Below, piece after piece: positions 8,549 through 17,600 of a stretch of DNA of 64,000 bases; position 1 is the first letter of the stretch; each line of letters starts with the position of its first letter. The position numbers were made by a program, and so were the translations under genes. Below the pieces are notes generated by a model. The model did no database searches. It was given only the letters and a program-made list of their open reading frames with translations, and was not told where the DNA came from. The DNA is from Planctomycetota bacterium (lineage in GTDB: Bacteria > Planctomycetota > Planctomycetia > Isosphaerales > Isosphaeraceae), in assembly GCA_021791715.1 (NCBI GenBank), contig JAJYWB010000012.1, forward strand, positions 1 to 64,000, in the 5' to 3' direction.

Positions 8549-9592
8549 TTAATATGAACTCGCGTCGACGATCTCGCCGCCTCGACTCGTCCCGAGGGCG
8601 CGCCACACGCCGATCGCGACGGTGCTCTTGACGAACCGGACCGATCCGTCGAGAAACAACACGTTCACCCCTCCCGGATGGAACGAACTCGCCCCCACGA
8701 TCGTATCGATCCCGTGCACCTCGTTCACCGGTCCTGGAAGACCGAAACACGCTTTTCGATTCGGCGCCTGAATGTGTAAATATCCGCCCCCTTTGCCCGA
8801 GGCGTCGTCGAGCCAACGCTGACCCTTGAAATCCCAGATCGGCGTCGTCGAAGCCTGACACGCCTGCGCATCAAGATCGTTGATATTGGGAGATCCCTGA
8901 AACTGACCGATCCGCGCGGTCGATTCAAAAACCGTCCCCAACACGCTCGAAAACGGCCCCGCGGTCCCCTTGATAAACTCGCTGAATCCCGCGGTCTGTC
9001 CCAATCCGTCGGTGATCGACGCGAACGTCGTCACACCCCCCTGAAAATGACGATCGCAACTATCGAGAAAATACCCGGGACCGTTCGGAACGCCCCCCGT
9101 CATGAACCGGTCGAGCCCGACGTTGTTGGGATAATTGTTGCTTCCGTTCGATACAAACGCTTGATTTCCAAGCATGAAAACTTCGTTATCTCCCGGATTC
9201 GGATCCGACGGACAAAGGAACGAAGCCACCCGCGTCGTGTAAACCGTCATGTTCGTGTAATAACCGAGCCCGTCGGAAAGATCGCACGAATTGAACGCGA
9301 AATTGATCGAATTGTAAAGATTTGCTTGATCTAAAAAAGGCAGCATACGTCCTTTCATCGAGTAATCCTGGATCACGCCGCACGCCGCGCCCGAAGGAGG
9401 AAACGCGTTCTGTTGGCTTTCATAATTATTGAGCGCAAGCCCAAGTTGCTTAAGATTATTGAGGCATTGCGTCCGCCGCGCGGCCTCGCGCGCCTGCTGA
9501 ACCGCCGGAAGAAGCAGCGCGATCAGCACCGAGATGATCGCGATCACCACCAAAAGCTCAATCAATGTGAATCCGCCACGCCTGCTACGCAT
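8549..9592 (-). CDS. DUF1559 pseudopilin-like protein (H-X9-DG)
   Basis: The N-terminus is a type IV pilin-like prepilin: [17 protein letters not shown] gives the G/FTLIE cleavage site and the long hydrophobic helix. The conserved planctomycete DUF1559 body follows, starting with [14 protein letters not shown] and LCPSDPNPG. Near the C-terminus [17 protein letters not shown] is the H-X9-DG signature. These proteins occur in dozens to hundreds of copies in planctomycete genomes, probably as surface or pseudopilus subunits, and their exact task is unknown. ATG 9592 has AGGA seven bases upstream; the frame also holds a TTG at 9598. It converges on the kinase gene. A hairpin lies in its 5' leader. 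Confidence 0.93.
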   Translation of the reverse strand: MRSRRGGFTLIELLVVIAIISVLIALLLPAVQQAREAARRTQCLNNLKQLGLALNNYESQQNAFPPSGAACGVIQDYSMKGRMLPFLDQANLYNSINFAFNSCDLSDGLGYYTNMTVYTTRVASFLCPSDPNPGDNEVFMLGNQAFVSNGSNNYPNNVGLDRFMTGGVPNGPGYFLDSCDRHFQGGVTTFASITDGLGQTAGFSEFIKGTAGPFSSVLGTVFESTARIGQFQGSPNINDLDAQACQASTTPIWDFKGQRWLDDASGKGGGYLHIQAPNRKACFGLPGPVNEVHGIDTIVGASSFHPGGVNVLFLDGSVRFVKSTVAIGVWRALGTSRGGEIVDASSY

Positions 9593-9637
9593 AATCAATT
9601 CCTACCGAATCGAGGGGGATGAAAACCCGCGACGACC

Positions 9638-9664
9638 GCGCGAGGAAGCGATTCCTCCTCGCGC
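9638..9664. promoter_or_regulatory. Stable hairpin in the leader of the DUF1559 gene
   Basis: GCGCGAGGA (9638-9646) pairs perfectly with TCCTCGCGC (9656-9664) across a nine-base loop, 46-72 bases ahead of the start codon at 9592. There is no T tract in the direction of the gene. It could be a leader structure or operator. The rest of the gap, 9665-10030, shows nothing I can name. Confidence 0.5.
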
Positions 9665-10030
9665 TCGATGGAGAAGCCGATCGACGCCGATCGAACAATC
9701 GTCGCGATCATCCTAGCCGACGCGAGTCGTAGCGATCAAGACGGTCGATCGAGTCTCGGCGAATACACGCGGATTCACGGGAAATACACGATCCCGATCG
9801 ATTTCGACAGATCAATATTCCCTTTCGCGTTTGCGACGATCCGATTTCCTCGCACGACCGTCCCGAACCCGGCGCCCAAAGTTTATTTGCTCAAGGTGCG
9901 TGCAAGTTAAAGACGAAATACTCTTCAACCGCCTCCCTCTTATCGGACAGAGCGATACGTCGTTCGAAACGGATCCGTCATAAAAATGTGCATATTCGTC
10001 GATATTTAAGTTGAACGAGTTCGATCTCGC

Positions 10031-11626
10031 TTACAGAAACACGCTCCGATCGAGCGCGCGGTAGCCGACCGCCTCGGCGACGTGCTGCGGCTGGATCTGC
10101 TCGACTCCGTCGAGATCGGCCATCGTCCGAGCCACCCGCAATACTTTGTCGTGAGCCCGCGCCGAAAGACCAAGCTCCTCCATCGCCGCCTTGAGAATCA
10201 TCGCCGAATCGGGACCGAGCGTGCAATATTTGCGAATCTGACGCGGCGTCATCCGCCCGTTCACCCCAGGACCCTTCGCGCCGAACCGCGCCGCCTGCCG
10301 CGCTCGAGCACGCAACACCTCGCCCCGAAACTCCGCCGAAGTCGGCCCCGGAGGCGCCTCGGCGAGCTGCGTGAACGGCACCGCGGGAACCTCGACATGA
10401 AGATCGATCCGATCGAGCAACGGTCCCGATATCTTGCTCAAATATCGATCAATTTGCGGCGACGTACATGTGCATGAATGACGAGGATCGGACCGATAAC
10501 CGCACGGACACGGATTCATCGCCGCCACAAGCACGAAATCGGCGGGAAAGTTCGTGCTCCGAAGCGCCCTGCTGATCGTCACGTTCCCCTCCTCGAGCGG
10601 CTGACGCAACACCTCGAGCGTCCGCCGATTGAACTCGGGAAGCTCGTCGAGAAACAATACCCCCTTGTGCGCCAGGCTGATCTCCCCGGGCTGGGGAATG
10701 CTTCCGCCCCCCACCAGCCCCGCGTCGCTCACCGAATGATGCGGCGACCGAAACGGCCGAACCGCCAACAACGGCAACCCCGGCTTCAATAAACCCATCG
10801 CGCTATAAATGCGCGTGGTTTCCAGGCTTTCGCTCGGAGTCATCGGCGGCATGATCGTCGGCAGGCGCTTGGCGAGAAGCGTTTTGCCCGTTCCGGGAGG
10901 CCCGATCATCAGAACGTTGTGTCCTCCCGCCGCGGCGATCACGAGCGCCCGTTTGGCGTAATCCTGGCCTTTAACGTCGACGAAATCCTCCTCGTAATGC
11001 GCCAGTTTCTGAAACACGTCTTCCAGATCGACAGCGGTCGGTTCAATCTCAAGCCGACCCGTGAGGAAGCCGACCGCCTCGGCGAGACTGCCGATCGGAA
11101 TCACCGGAATCCCCTCGACGACCGCGGCCTCCTGCGCGTTCGCCGACGGAACGAGCAACCCCGAAAGCCCCTGCCGCGCCGATTCCAGCGCCATCGCGAG
11201 AGCGCCTTTGATCGGCCTCGTCGATCCTTCAAGAGCCAATTCCCCGACGACCGCGTACGAGCCTGGTCGATCGAACTCGATCTGTCCGCTCCCCAGCAAA
11301 AGCCCGAGCGCGATCGGTAAATCAAGACATCCAGCCTCTTTGCGCATATCGGCAGGGGCGAGGTTGATGATGCAGCGATCAAACGGACGATGATATCCCG
11401 AATTGACGATCGCTCGTTCCACGCGATGCGTGCTTTCTTTCACCGCGGCCTCGGCGAGCCCGACGAGAATCGTCTTGGACATCGCAGCCGACGACACGTC
11501 GACCTCGACTTCGACCGTCGCGGCGTCGATGCCGATCAAGGAAAACGAGAGTAATTTCGCGAGCATGAGGAAAACCGCCGTCGTCGCTTGGCGTTGAAAG
11601 TTGGGACGAGAATCGACCGTCGACAT
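10031..11626 (-). CDS. comM: YifB/ComM-family Mg-chelatase-like AAA+ ATPase
   Basis: The protein has the standard length of the ComM/YifB family (~530 residues). The N-terminal Lon-like domain (LIGIDAATVEVEVDVSS, then NLAPADMRKEAG) is followed by the AAA+ core with Walker A GPPGTGKT near residue 242, Walker B VLFLDELPEF, FRSPHHSVSDAGLVGGG, and the zinc-like MNPCPCGY with HSCTC. ComM is a hexameric helicase that drives branch migration during natural transformation in Vibrio and Haemophilus; whether this organism is competent cannot be seen here. I keep the ATG at 11626; a family-typical start MLAKLLSF lies 20 codons in, but it has no ribosome site. It is monocistronic. Confidence 0.92.
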   Translation of the reverse strand: MSTVDSRPNFQRQATTAVFLMLAKLLSFSLIGIDAATVEVEVDVSSAAMSKTILVGLAEAAVKESTHRVERAIVNSGYHRPFDRCIINLAPADMRKEAGCLDLPIALGLLLGSGQIEFDRPGSYAVVGELALEGSTRPIKGALAMALESARQGLSGLLVPSANAQEAAVVEGIPVIPIGSLAEAVGFLTGRLEIEPTAVDLEDVFQKLAHYEEDFVDVKGQDYAKRALVIAAAGGHNVLMIGPPGTGKTLLAKRLPTIMPPMTPSESLETTRIYSAMGLLKPGLPLLAVRPFRSPHHSVSDAGLVGGGSIPQPGEISLAHKGVLFLDELPEFNRRTLEVLRQPLEEGNVTISRALRSTNFPADFVLVAAMNPCPCGYRSDPRHSCTCTSPQIDRYLSKISGPLLDRIDLHVEVPAVPFTQLAEAPPGPTSAEFRGEVLRARARQAARFGAKGPGVNGRMTPRQIRKYCTLGPDSAMILKAAMEELGLSARAHDKVLRVARTMADLDGVEQIQPQHVAEAVGYRALDRSVFL

Positions 11627-12280
11627 AGCTTACCACGACCGATCGCGTCGAATCACCCGCCGAGCGGACCCGATTTCCGAAAATCGACACGGAAGCCCCG
11701 GCCGCGTTCGACGACTTATCGGGCGAGTTCGTGATCGCCGGCGTCCCTGGAGCGGGCGGAGCGAAATCGGCGGAGGATCGGACGCGGCGCCGAGCCGAAC
11801 GTCGATCCCAATCCAACGACCATGAACGCGGAATCTCGGAGAACTCGTTTAGCTAACTGTGAACATTTTATTGGTATGTCGTTATGCATTTTGAGATCGG
11901 ATGAGATCAAGCTTCTCACATGAGACTCAATAATCAATCCATTTGATTATTATTTTATTCTATTATATTATTGTGCCGATTAGCCGAATCGCTCCGATTG
12001 ACAATAAAATAAAACAGTAAATTAATATAATATATTTACATGTTCAATTATCTAATAGTCTAGCCTATTTTACTCAAAAGACGCGATCACGGCTCGTTGC
12101 AGACGACGAAGACGTCGGTCAGCCGAAGAAACTGTATTTCCGCCGTAGCTCGATCACTCCGTCGGAACTAAAACGAATGCGACGGATCGAGTTAAGCGCG
12201 CCGCTCGGAATACCGAAACCAAATAAGGGGTGTCGCGAAACGAGCATCCGTTTCACTCGACTCGGATTCGAGGTTTAACC
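11627..12280. other. Intergenic region with an AT-rich core
   Basis: This 654-bp gap separates divergent genes. Positions about 11930-12070 are strongly A+T-rich, unlike everything around them, and could melt easily or carry promoters. I found no tRNA, no long repeat and no credible ORF. Confidence 0.5.
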
Positions 12281-12754
12281 GTGAAGCTTTTCCAGAAGTC
12301 GAGACGACGGCTTGTGATACGTTGGTCGATCATCGTTTGCCTGATGATCAATTCGGCGCCATTGATCGCGCGCGGAGGGGGTCCTCTCCGCCGACAAATC
12401 GAGGTCTCCGCCGCCGGAATCCGCATCGAGGCGATCATCGTCCGGAAGAAGATCGCGATGTCGGATTTACAAATCTCAAACGCGAGAATCGTCGACATTG
12501 ATCAAGAGCCGAGTTTGCGGCCGTGGATCAAGATTTACGGCGTCGGCTTACCGACAAATCGGCAGGGTTGGTTTGTGCTGAAGAACCGGCAAAAAGCGCT
12601 GCTGATGCTCAAACGATTCCACCGTGTGGTCTACATCCCGACCGACCGAGGATACGCCTTGCTTCTCAGCCCCGCTCAGCCCGAGGAATTCCTGAACGCT
12701 CTCCAAAATCCTCCGGTAAACGGGCGGATCTTCTCGATCGAAAGCACGCCGTAA
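12281..12754 (+). CDS. Exported or membrane-anchored PH-like domain protein
   Basis: A hydrophobic segment (VIRWSIIVCLMINSAPLIA, near residues 10-28) suggests a signal peptide or anchor. The following ~110 residues resemble a bacterial PH-like domain: SDLQISNARIVDID, then GWFVLKNRQKALLML, RVVYIPTDRGYALLLSP and a closing helix PEEFLNAL. This pattern is found in bacterial membrane proteins of unclear task. I chose the GTG at 12281 because GAGG lies seven bases upstream; the same frame reaches back to a GTG at 12230. It converges on the AbiE toxin gene with an AT-rich 67-bp gap. Function is unknown beyond the fold. Confidence 0.7.
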   Translation: MKLFQKSRRRLVIRWSIIVCLMINSAPLIARGGGPLRRQIEVSAAGIRIEAIIVRKKIAMSDLQISNARIVDIDQEPSLRPWIKIYGVGLPTNRQGWFVLKNRQKALLMLKRFHRVVYIPTDRGYALLLSPAQPEEFLNALQNPPVNGRIFSIESTP

Positions 12755-12821
12755 CCGGGTTCGCCCGCGATCAAATCCATTACTCCCTAGTCGCACGGCG
12801 GTCCATCCTAACATAATATTA

Positions 12822-13703
12822 TTATGATGATTTAATAACATTATTCAAGAATAGGGTAACGCGATTTAGATCAAATGTTTGATAATCACGTGACCGTAAG
12901 ACGGGCCGTAGTTGAGATTCGATTTGTTCTCCGAGAAGCTTGATTCGATTTTCGGATAGATCGACATGGTCTCCAGCCGAAACTCGCAGTTTCTCTTCGA
13001 CAAGACTATGCAACTCGGGATCATGTTGGTTGATAAGCGCATTCCTCGCGGCGTGATCAACATCGAAGAAATCACGAATCGCCGGAACTTTCCTTGAAAC
13101 CGCGGCGCGAATCTTCTCGGCGTAAGCTTCTTTCAATTGAGGAACCAATACGGAAACCGGAGAAATCACTTCCGCTCTTGTATCGGGATGCGTTAAAAAT
13201 GTTCTCGCTTCGCGAATCACCGGCTGAAGAAGAAGCTTCTCCCGGAGTGAGACCTCAACTTTGATGTAACCGGATTCTCCAACCAGCGCCGAGCTGTAGT
13301 ACAATCTACATTGATAATGGCGATTCTCATTCCTGCCGCGAAAATCCCCGGTAAATGAGAAAAATGGAATGCGATCGCAAACAGTGGACAAATGTTCTTT
13401 TATCGGCGCCCACGCCGCGCGACGTTGCGATCTCGTCGCATCCGACGAAATCGGAACCGAGAAATCGAGATCCTCGCTCATACGGAAAAAATCGTTGTAA
13501 ACTTTGCTGAGACACGTCCCACCCTTAAATACGAGACCGTTTTTGAAAAGAATCGAAAGATCGCCGAGTAAGATCGAACAGTAATAATCTTTTTCGATTA
13601 ATTGGGATCTTAATCCACCGTTCGCCGCGGAGCGTTCGAGAGCGTCTCGAAAGAGGGAAACATCATGATGAAACCATGAACGCGATCTAGGATTCTCGGT
13701 CAT
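12822..13703 (-). CDS. AbiEii/AbiGii-type nucleotidyltransferase toxin
   Basis: AbiEii toxins are cytoplasmic nucleotidyltransferases that arrest growth in abortive infection. The signature is complete: FKGGTCLSKVY (residues about 59-69) corresponds to the GGTxLxK motif, and SEDLDFSV (about 76-83) carries the metal-binding Asp pair. The KVEVSLREK and LKEAYAEKIRA segments further on also fit. Length (293) is normal. It is the second gene of the pair and overlaps the antitoxin gene by 17 bp, the usual order and coupling for type IV AbiE systems. A+T content is higher than in flanking genes, which suggests transfer. The gene looks intact. Confidence 0.9.
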   Translation of the reverse strand: MTENPRSRSWFHHDVSLFRDALERSAANGGLRSQLIEKDYYCSILLGDLSILFKNGLVFKGGTCLSKVYNDFFRMSEDLDFSVPISSDATRSQRRAAWAPIKEHLSTVCDRIPFFSFTGDFRGRNENRHYQCRLYYSSALVGESGYIKVEVSLREKLLLQPVIREARTFLTHPDTRAEVISPVSVLVPQLKEAYAEKIRAAVSRKVPAIRDFFDVDHAARNALINQHDPELHSLVEEKLRVSAGDHVDLSENRIKLLGEQIESQLRPVLRSRDYQTFDLNRVTLFLNNVIKSS

Positions 13704-14490
13704 TATCGACGATCCCCCAACGTTTGCTCACTTTTCCCCTCTTGGCTCGCCTTGGATTCCACGGTATGAACGAAGAGCTGGGATGAATCGCTGTCTCGAG
13801 CCGATCAATCAGCCTTCGAGGCGCGTCTTCGAGCTCGAGCGCGTAACCGATTCTTCGAATCGCCCCCTGATTCGCGTATCGAATCGCCGTATCCACAATT
13901 TCAACAGCGAATGAATCGTCCTTTTTAAGTTCTCCTCGAAGCCATGTCAACGCCCTCGGTAAACCGTCGAAACGCGTCCAATCGACGATCGCGTCGACGA
14001 TCGCGCGAGGCTTTGACGCATACACGACGTCGATTCCGTACGAATCGCGAACGGTCTCGATACCCCCCAATCGATCGTCGCCGACCTTGATCAGCGTGAA
14101 CTCGGAAGTTCCGATCGTCCTTTCGCCGGATATTTGATTGTTATATGCGTAAATACGATTGGGGATTTGCTCGGTCCAACCGTATCGATAAAACGCGTTC
14201 GGCCCGCTGATCTGATACCTGCCGCCGCGGTCGCGTATCAGAGTCTCGAGCGCAAGGTTCTCCCCGGGGCTCCAGCGTCCCCCGGCGATCAATCGATCGG
14301 GCGTGAGATAAAGCCCGGGGCGAACGCGTGCGACCATCCCCTTTTTCGCCAGCCTGCTCAGTACCTTCCGCTCTTGCTCGACCGACAAACCCAACGCGTT
14401 CACAAAATCGCCCGTTTCCAACGTCCGCTTCTCTCGACGTTGCGCCCAGGCCAAACAGCGCATCTCAAGCGATCCTAGCTCGGCGGCCAT
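13687..14490 (-). CDS. AbiEi-type antitoxin and autorepressor
   Basis: The N-terminal ~90 residues form a winged helix typical of AbiEi (LAKKGMVARVRPGLYLTPD), followed by GPNAFYRYGWTEQIPNRIYAYN, the part that in AbiEi precedes the antitoxin domain, and KPRAIVDAIVDWTRF. AbiEi normally binds its own promoter and neutralises AbiEii without direct contact, hence type IV. Here it precedes and overlaps the toxin gene. The 146 bp between this start and the divergent large nuclease gene must contain both promoters, so AbiEi could repress that gene too; this is an inference from spacing. Confidence 0.88.
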   Translation of the reverse strand: MAAELGSLEMRCLAWAQRREKRTLETGDFVNALGLSVEQERKVLSRLAKKGMVARVRPGLYLTPDRLIAGGRWSPGENLALETLIRDRGGRYQISGPNAFYRYGWTEQIPNRIYAYNNQISGERTIGTSEFTLIKVGDDRLGGIETVRDSYGIDVVYASKPRAIVDAIVDWTRFDGLPRALTWLRGELKKDDSFAVEIVDTAIRYANQGAIRRIGYALELEDAPRRLIDRLETAIHPSSSFIPWNPRRAKRGKVSKRWGIVDNDRES

Positions 14491-14636
14491 TGTATTCGCT
14501 TTTGGTTAAATCCCCTAGAACGGCATCTAGACGATTCAGGATGCAATCTCTGTTTAGGATAAACGATGACGTAATACACTGCAAGATCGTGTTTTGCGAT
14601 TGGAAAATCAAAGCCGTTGTCGTTTGAAGTCAACGA

Positions 14637-14664
14637 TTGACATTTCACTCTTCCGTTGTAGAAT
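14637..14664 (+). promoter_or_regulatory. Sigma-70-type promoter of the HTH-nuclease gene
   Basis: A perfect TTGACA at 14637-14642 is followed after 16 bases by TAGAAT at 14659-14664. The expected transcription start near 14671 lies just before AGGAG (14677-14681) and the ATG at 14690, giving a leader of about 19 bases. It sits 146 bp from the divergent antitoxin start. Confidence 0.7.
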
Positions 14665-14689
14665 GGAGACAACACCAGGAGCGATTTCA

Positions 14690-17600
14690 ATGACTTCGGG
14701 CGAATCCTTCGGCTCGATCTTCCGGTCGAAACGCGAATCGATGGGCCTTTCGATTCGAGAATTCTGTCGAAGAAACAAGTTTGACGCAGCCAAGATCAGT
14801 CGATTGGAACGAGGTATTGATTCGCCTCCACACAATCTCGAAATCCTTGAGTCGTACGCCAAGGCACTCAAGATCGACAAAAACAGCACTGAATGGTTCG
14901 ATCTTCTCGATAACGCCGCGATCGAAACGGGTCGAATTCCCGCCGATCTCTTAACGGATTTTAACAAGATTCGGGCGCTGATGAACCAAATCCACCGGAT
15001 ACGCTATCGAGGTCTCGGCCATCGGAATTGGGTGAAAGCTCAAGACCTAGATAAATGGTCTGATAAACAGGTAACTAGATCGATTCTGCCCGATCTTATT
15101 CGACGGTTGGTTCGAGCGACCGGGAAAGGTTTACAACGTGTCGAATTCCCGTCGTATGAGCAGACTCAGCGTCGCGGATGGGATGGAATTGTGATAGCGA
15201 ATGAAAACGACGAACATGTTCCGCTGGGAACAAGCGTTTGGGAGTTGAGCGTCAACAAAGATCCGAAAAAGAAGGCGAACACCGACTTCGAGAAACGTAC
15301 GAACAAGACCCTGGGACTGGATCCAAGCCAAACCGTTTTCATCTATGTTACGACACGCAACTGGCAAAATAAAGACGAATGGGTGAGTGAAAAGAAATTA
15401 TTAGCTAAATGGAAAGATGTGCGCGTTTATGACTCGGCGGCGCTTGAAGAATGGCTCATGCGATCCCCGGCGGTCGACGTGTGGACGGCGAACCTGATCG
15501 GTAAACGTACCGAGGGATTGTCGTCGATCGAGAATTATTGGGACAATATTCAAGCGATGACCCAACCGAGTCTCAATTCCGACGTTTTTCTCGCGTCACG
15601 CGATGAACAGATTAAAGATTTGGAAAGAAGGCTCACAGTAAAGCCAGACTCGATCGAGATCGTCGCAAGATCTCACGACGAGATTATCGATTTCTTCGCG
15701 GCGTTCTGCATCGATCAAGAAAGCAGCAATGGTCGATTTCTGTCCAATACTTTGATCGTCGATGATAAAAACGCGTGGGGTCATATCATCGAGGCGCATG
15801 ACGCCGAATTGATTCTGATTCCTCGATATCCGTTCGAGATCTCCATTGAGAATAAGGTCGAAGCGAATCGCAAAGGGCATTGGGTTATCGTTCCTTCAGT
15901 TCGCGAACTCGGATCGATCAAAGATAAGATGATTCTTCAGCGCCCATATTATAACGATATCGAACGAGCGTTGATCGCGTGTGGGCTTTCTGAATCCGAA
16001 GCGCGAAGTAAGGCGTTACAAGCTCGCGGAAGCACGACGGTCCTCAAAAGATTACTTGCCAAAGAACAATATAAACATCATCCAGAGTGGAGTGCAGGCA
16101 AGAAAGCGCGGAAAATCGTTCCTTTGATGCTCGCGGGGTCTTGGAATTCGGAATTTGAGGGAGATAAGTCGGCGCTCGAAAAACTCGCGGATAAACCCTA
16201 CTCCCAAGTTGCAGAAATCGCCGAACGATGGCGGGATGTTCCAGACGCCCCTTTCGTGAAAAACAATGATCTTTGGACGCTCTTTTCTCGTGAGGACGCT
16301 TGGGAGTTGATCCATTCTTATATCGAAAATGAACATTTAGAACGATTTTATCAAACTGCATTGGAGGTTCTCGGATGCGATCAAGAGTCAACGTATTCAT
16401 TTTATATTCATAATGGAATAGCCCAATCGCTCGCTCTGCTGGGAGCGAGGAAGGACTATGATGTCGGTTTCATCGTCACGAAACTACTCGATCGACAAAC
16501 CGAAAGTCGATGGATTTCTCTCGCGAATCAAACGCCTCTCTTGGCCGAAGCCGCACCCGACGCGTTTCTACAAGCGATCGAGCACGATCTTGCGCGACCC
16601 GATTCGGTCATCATAAATCGATCTAAGAATGCTCAAAATCAGAATAATCGATTATTAGATCTTGATACCATCCTCGCCGCGGTCGAATTATTGGCTTGGG
16701 ATCGAAATTATCTGACTCGAGTGACTCGAATTCTGGCGACCATCGATAATTCGATCCCCACATCGGAACGGTCATACGGTCCTCTCTATATCTTGCTCCA
16801 GATTTTCATGCCTTGGTATCCGCAAACCAAAGCGAATGCGCAAGAACGATTAAAAATTCTTGAAAAACTATTTGATTATTCTCCCAAGACCGCGTGGAGA
16901 TTGATCTTACAACTCATTCCCCATCGGTTGCAACAATCGACATCAATCCGCCGACCCGTCTATCGTGATTGGATCTTGGACTGGAAACCGGGCGTTTCCA
17001 ATGAAGAATATTGGATCCAGCTCGAAGCGATGGGGAATCTTCTCGTCAAACACATGGGAATGGATGTTGAAAGAATTGTTCAGATTGTTTCTCATTATGA
17101 ATCGTTCCAGGATTCGGTGCGATCGAAATTTCTGAAATCGCTGGAGCAAATCGATCTTTCACAATGGGATGGTCAACAGAAAGGAAGAATTCATGATTCG
17201 ATTCAAGATAAAATGTTATCAATTAAAGAATGGTTTGATATTAAGTTATCCCATATAACGAGATTAATCGATGAACTCGATGAATTGAAACGGAGGTTCG
17301 CCCCCGACAATCCGATTTTCAAACATATCCGTCTCTTCAGGCCGAGTTTGCTGGTGGTGCGAGAGTTTGAGCGCGATGATCGGAAGTTAAACGCCGCGAG
17401 ACTTGAAGCGATCGAAGAGATTTATCGTCGATTCGGAGTCGACGGTATTTTACAGTTGGTTAACGAGGCGGAATCGGCCGAGGATGTCGGATTCTCCTTT
17501 GGACAATTCATTCGAGCGAATATTCAAGAGATCGATATTCGATCGCTTCTCGTCTCGAAGGACCCGAAAAATATCGGCTTCGTCAACAAGATGATCTGGG

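Noticed and set aside
11716..12100. tRNA, small RNA or origin in the AT-rich gap
   Set aside because: I found no cloverleaf, no DnaA-box cluster and no terminator; only composition is unusual.
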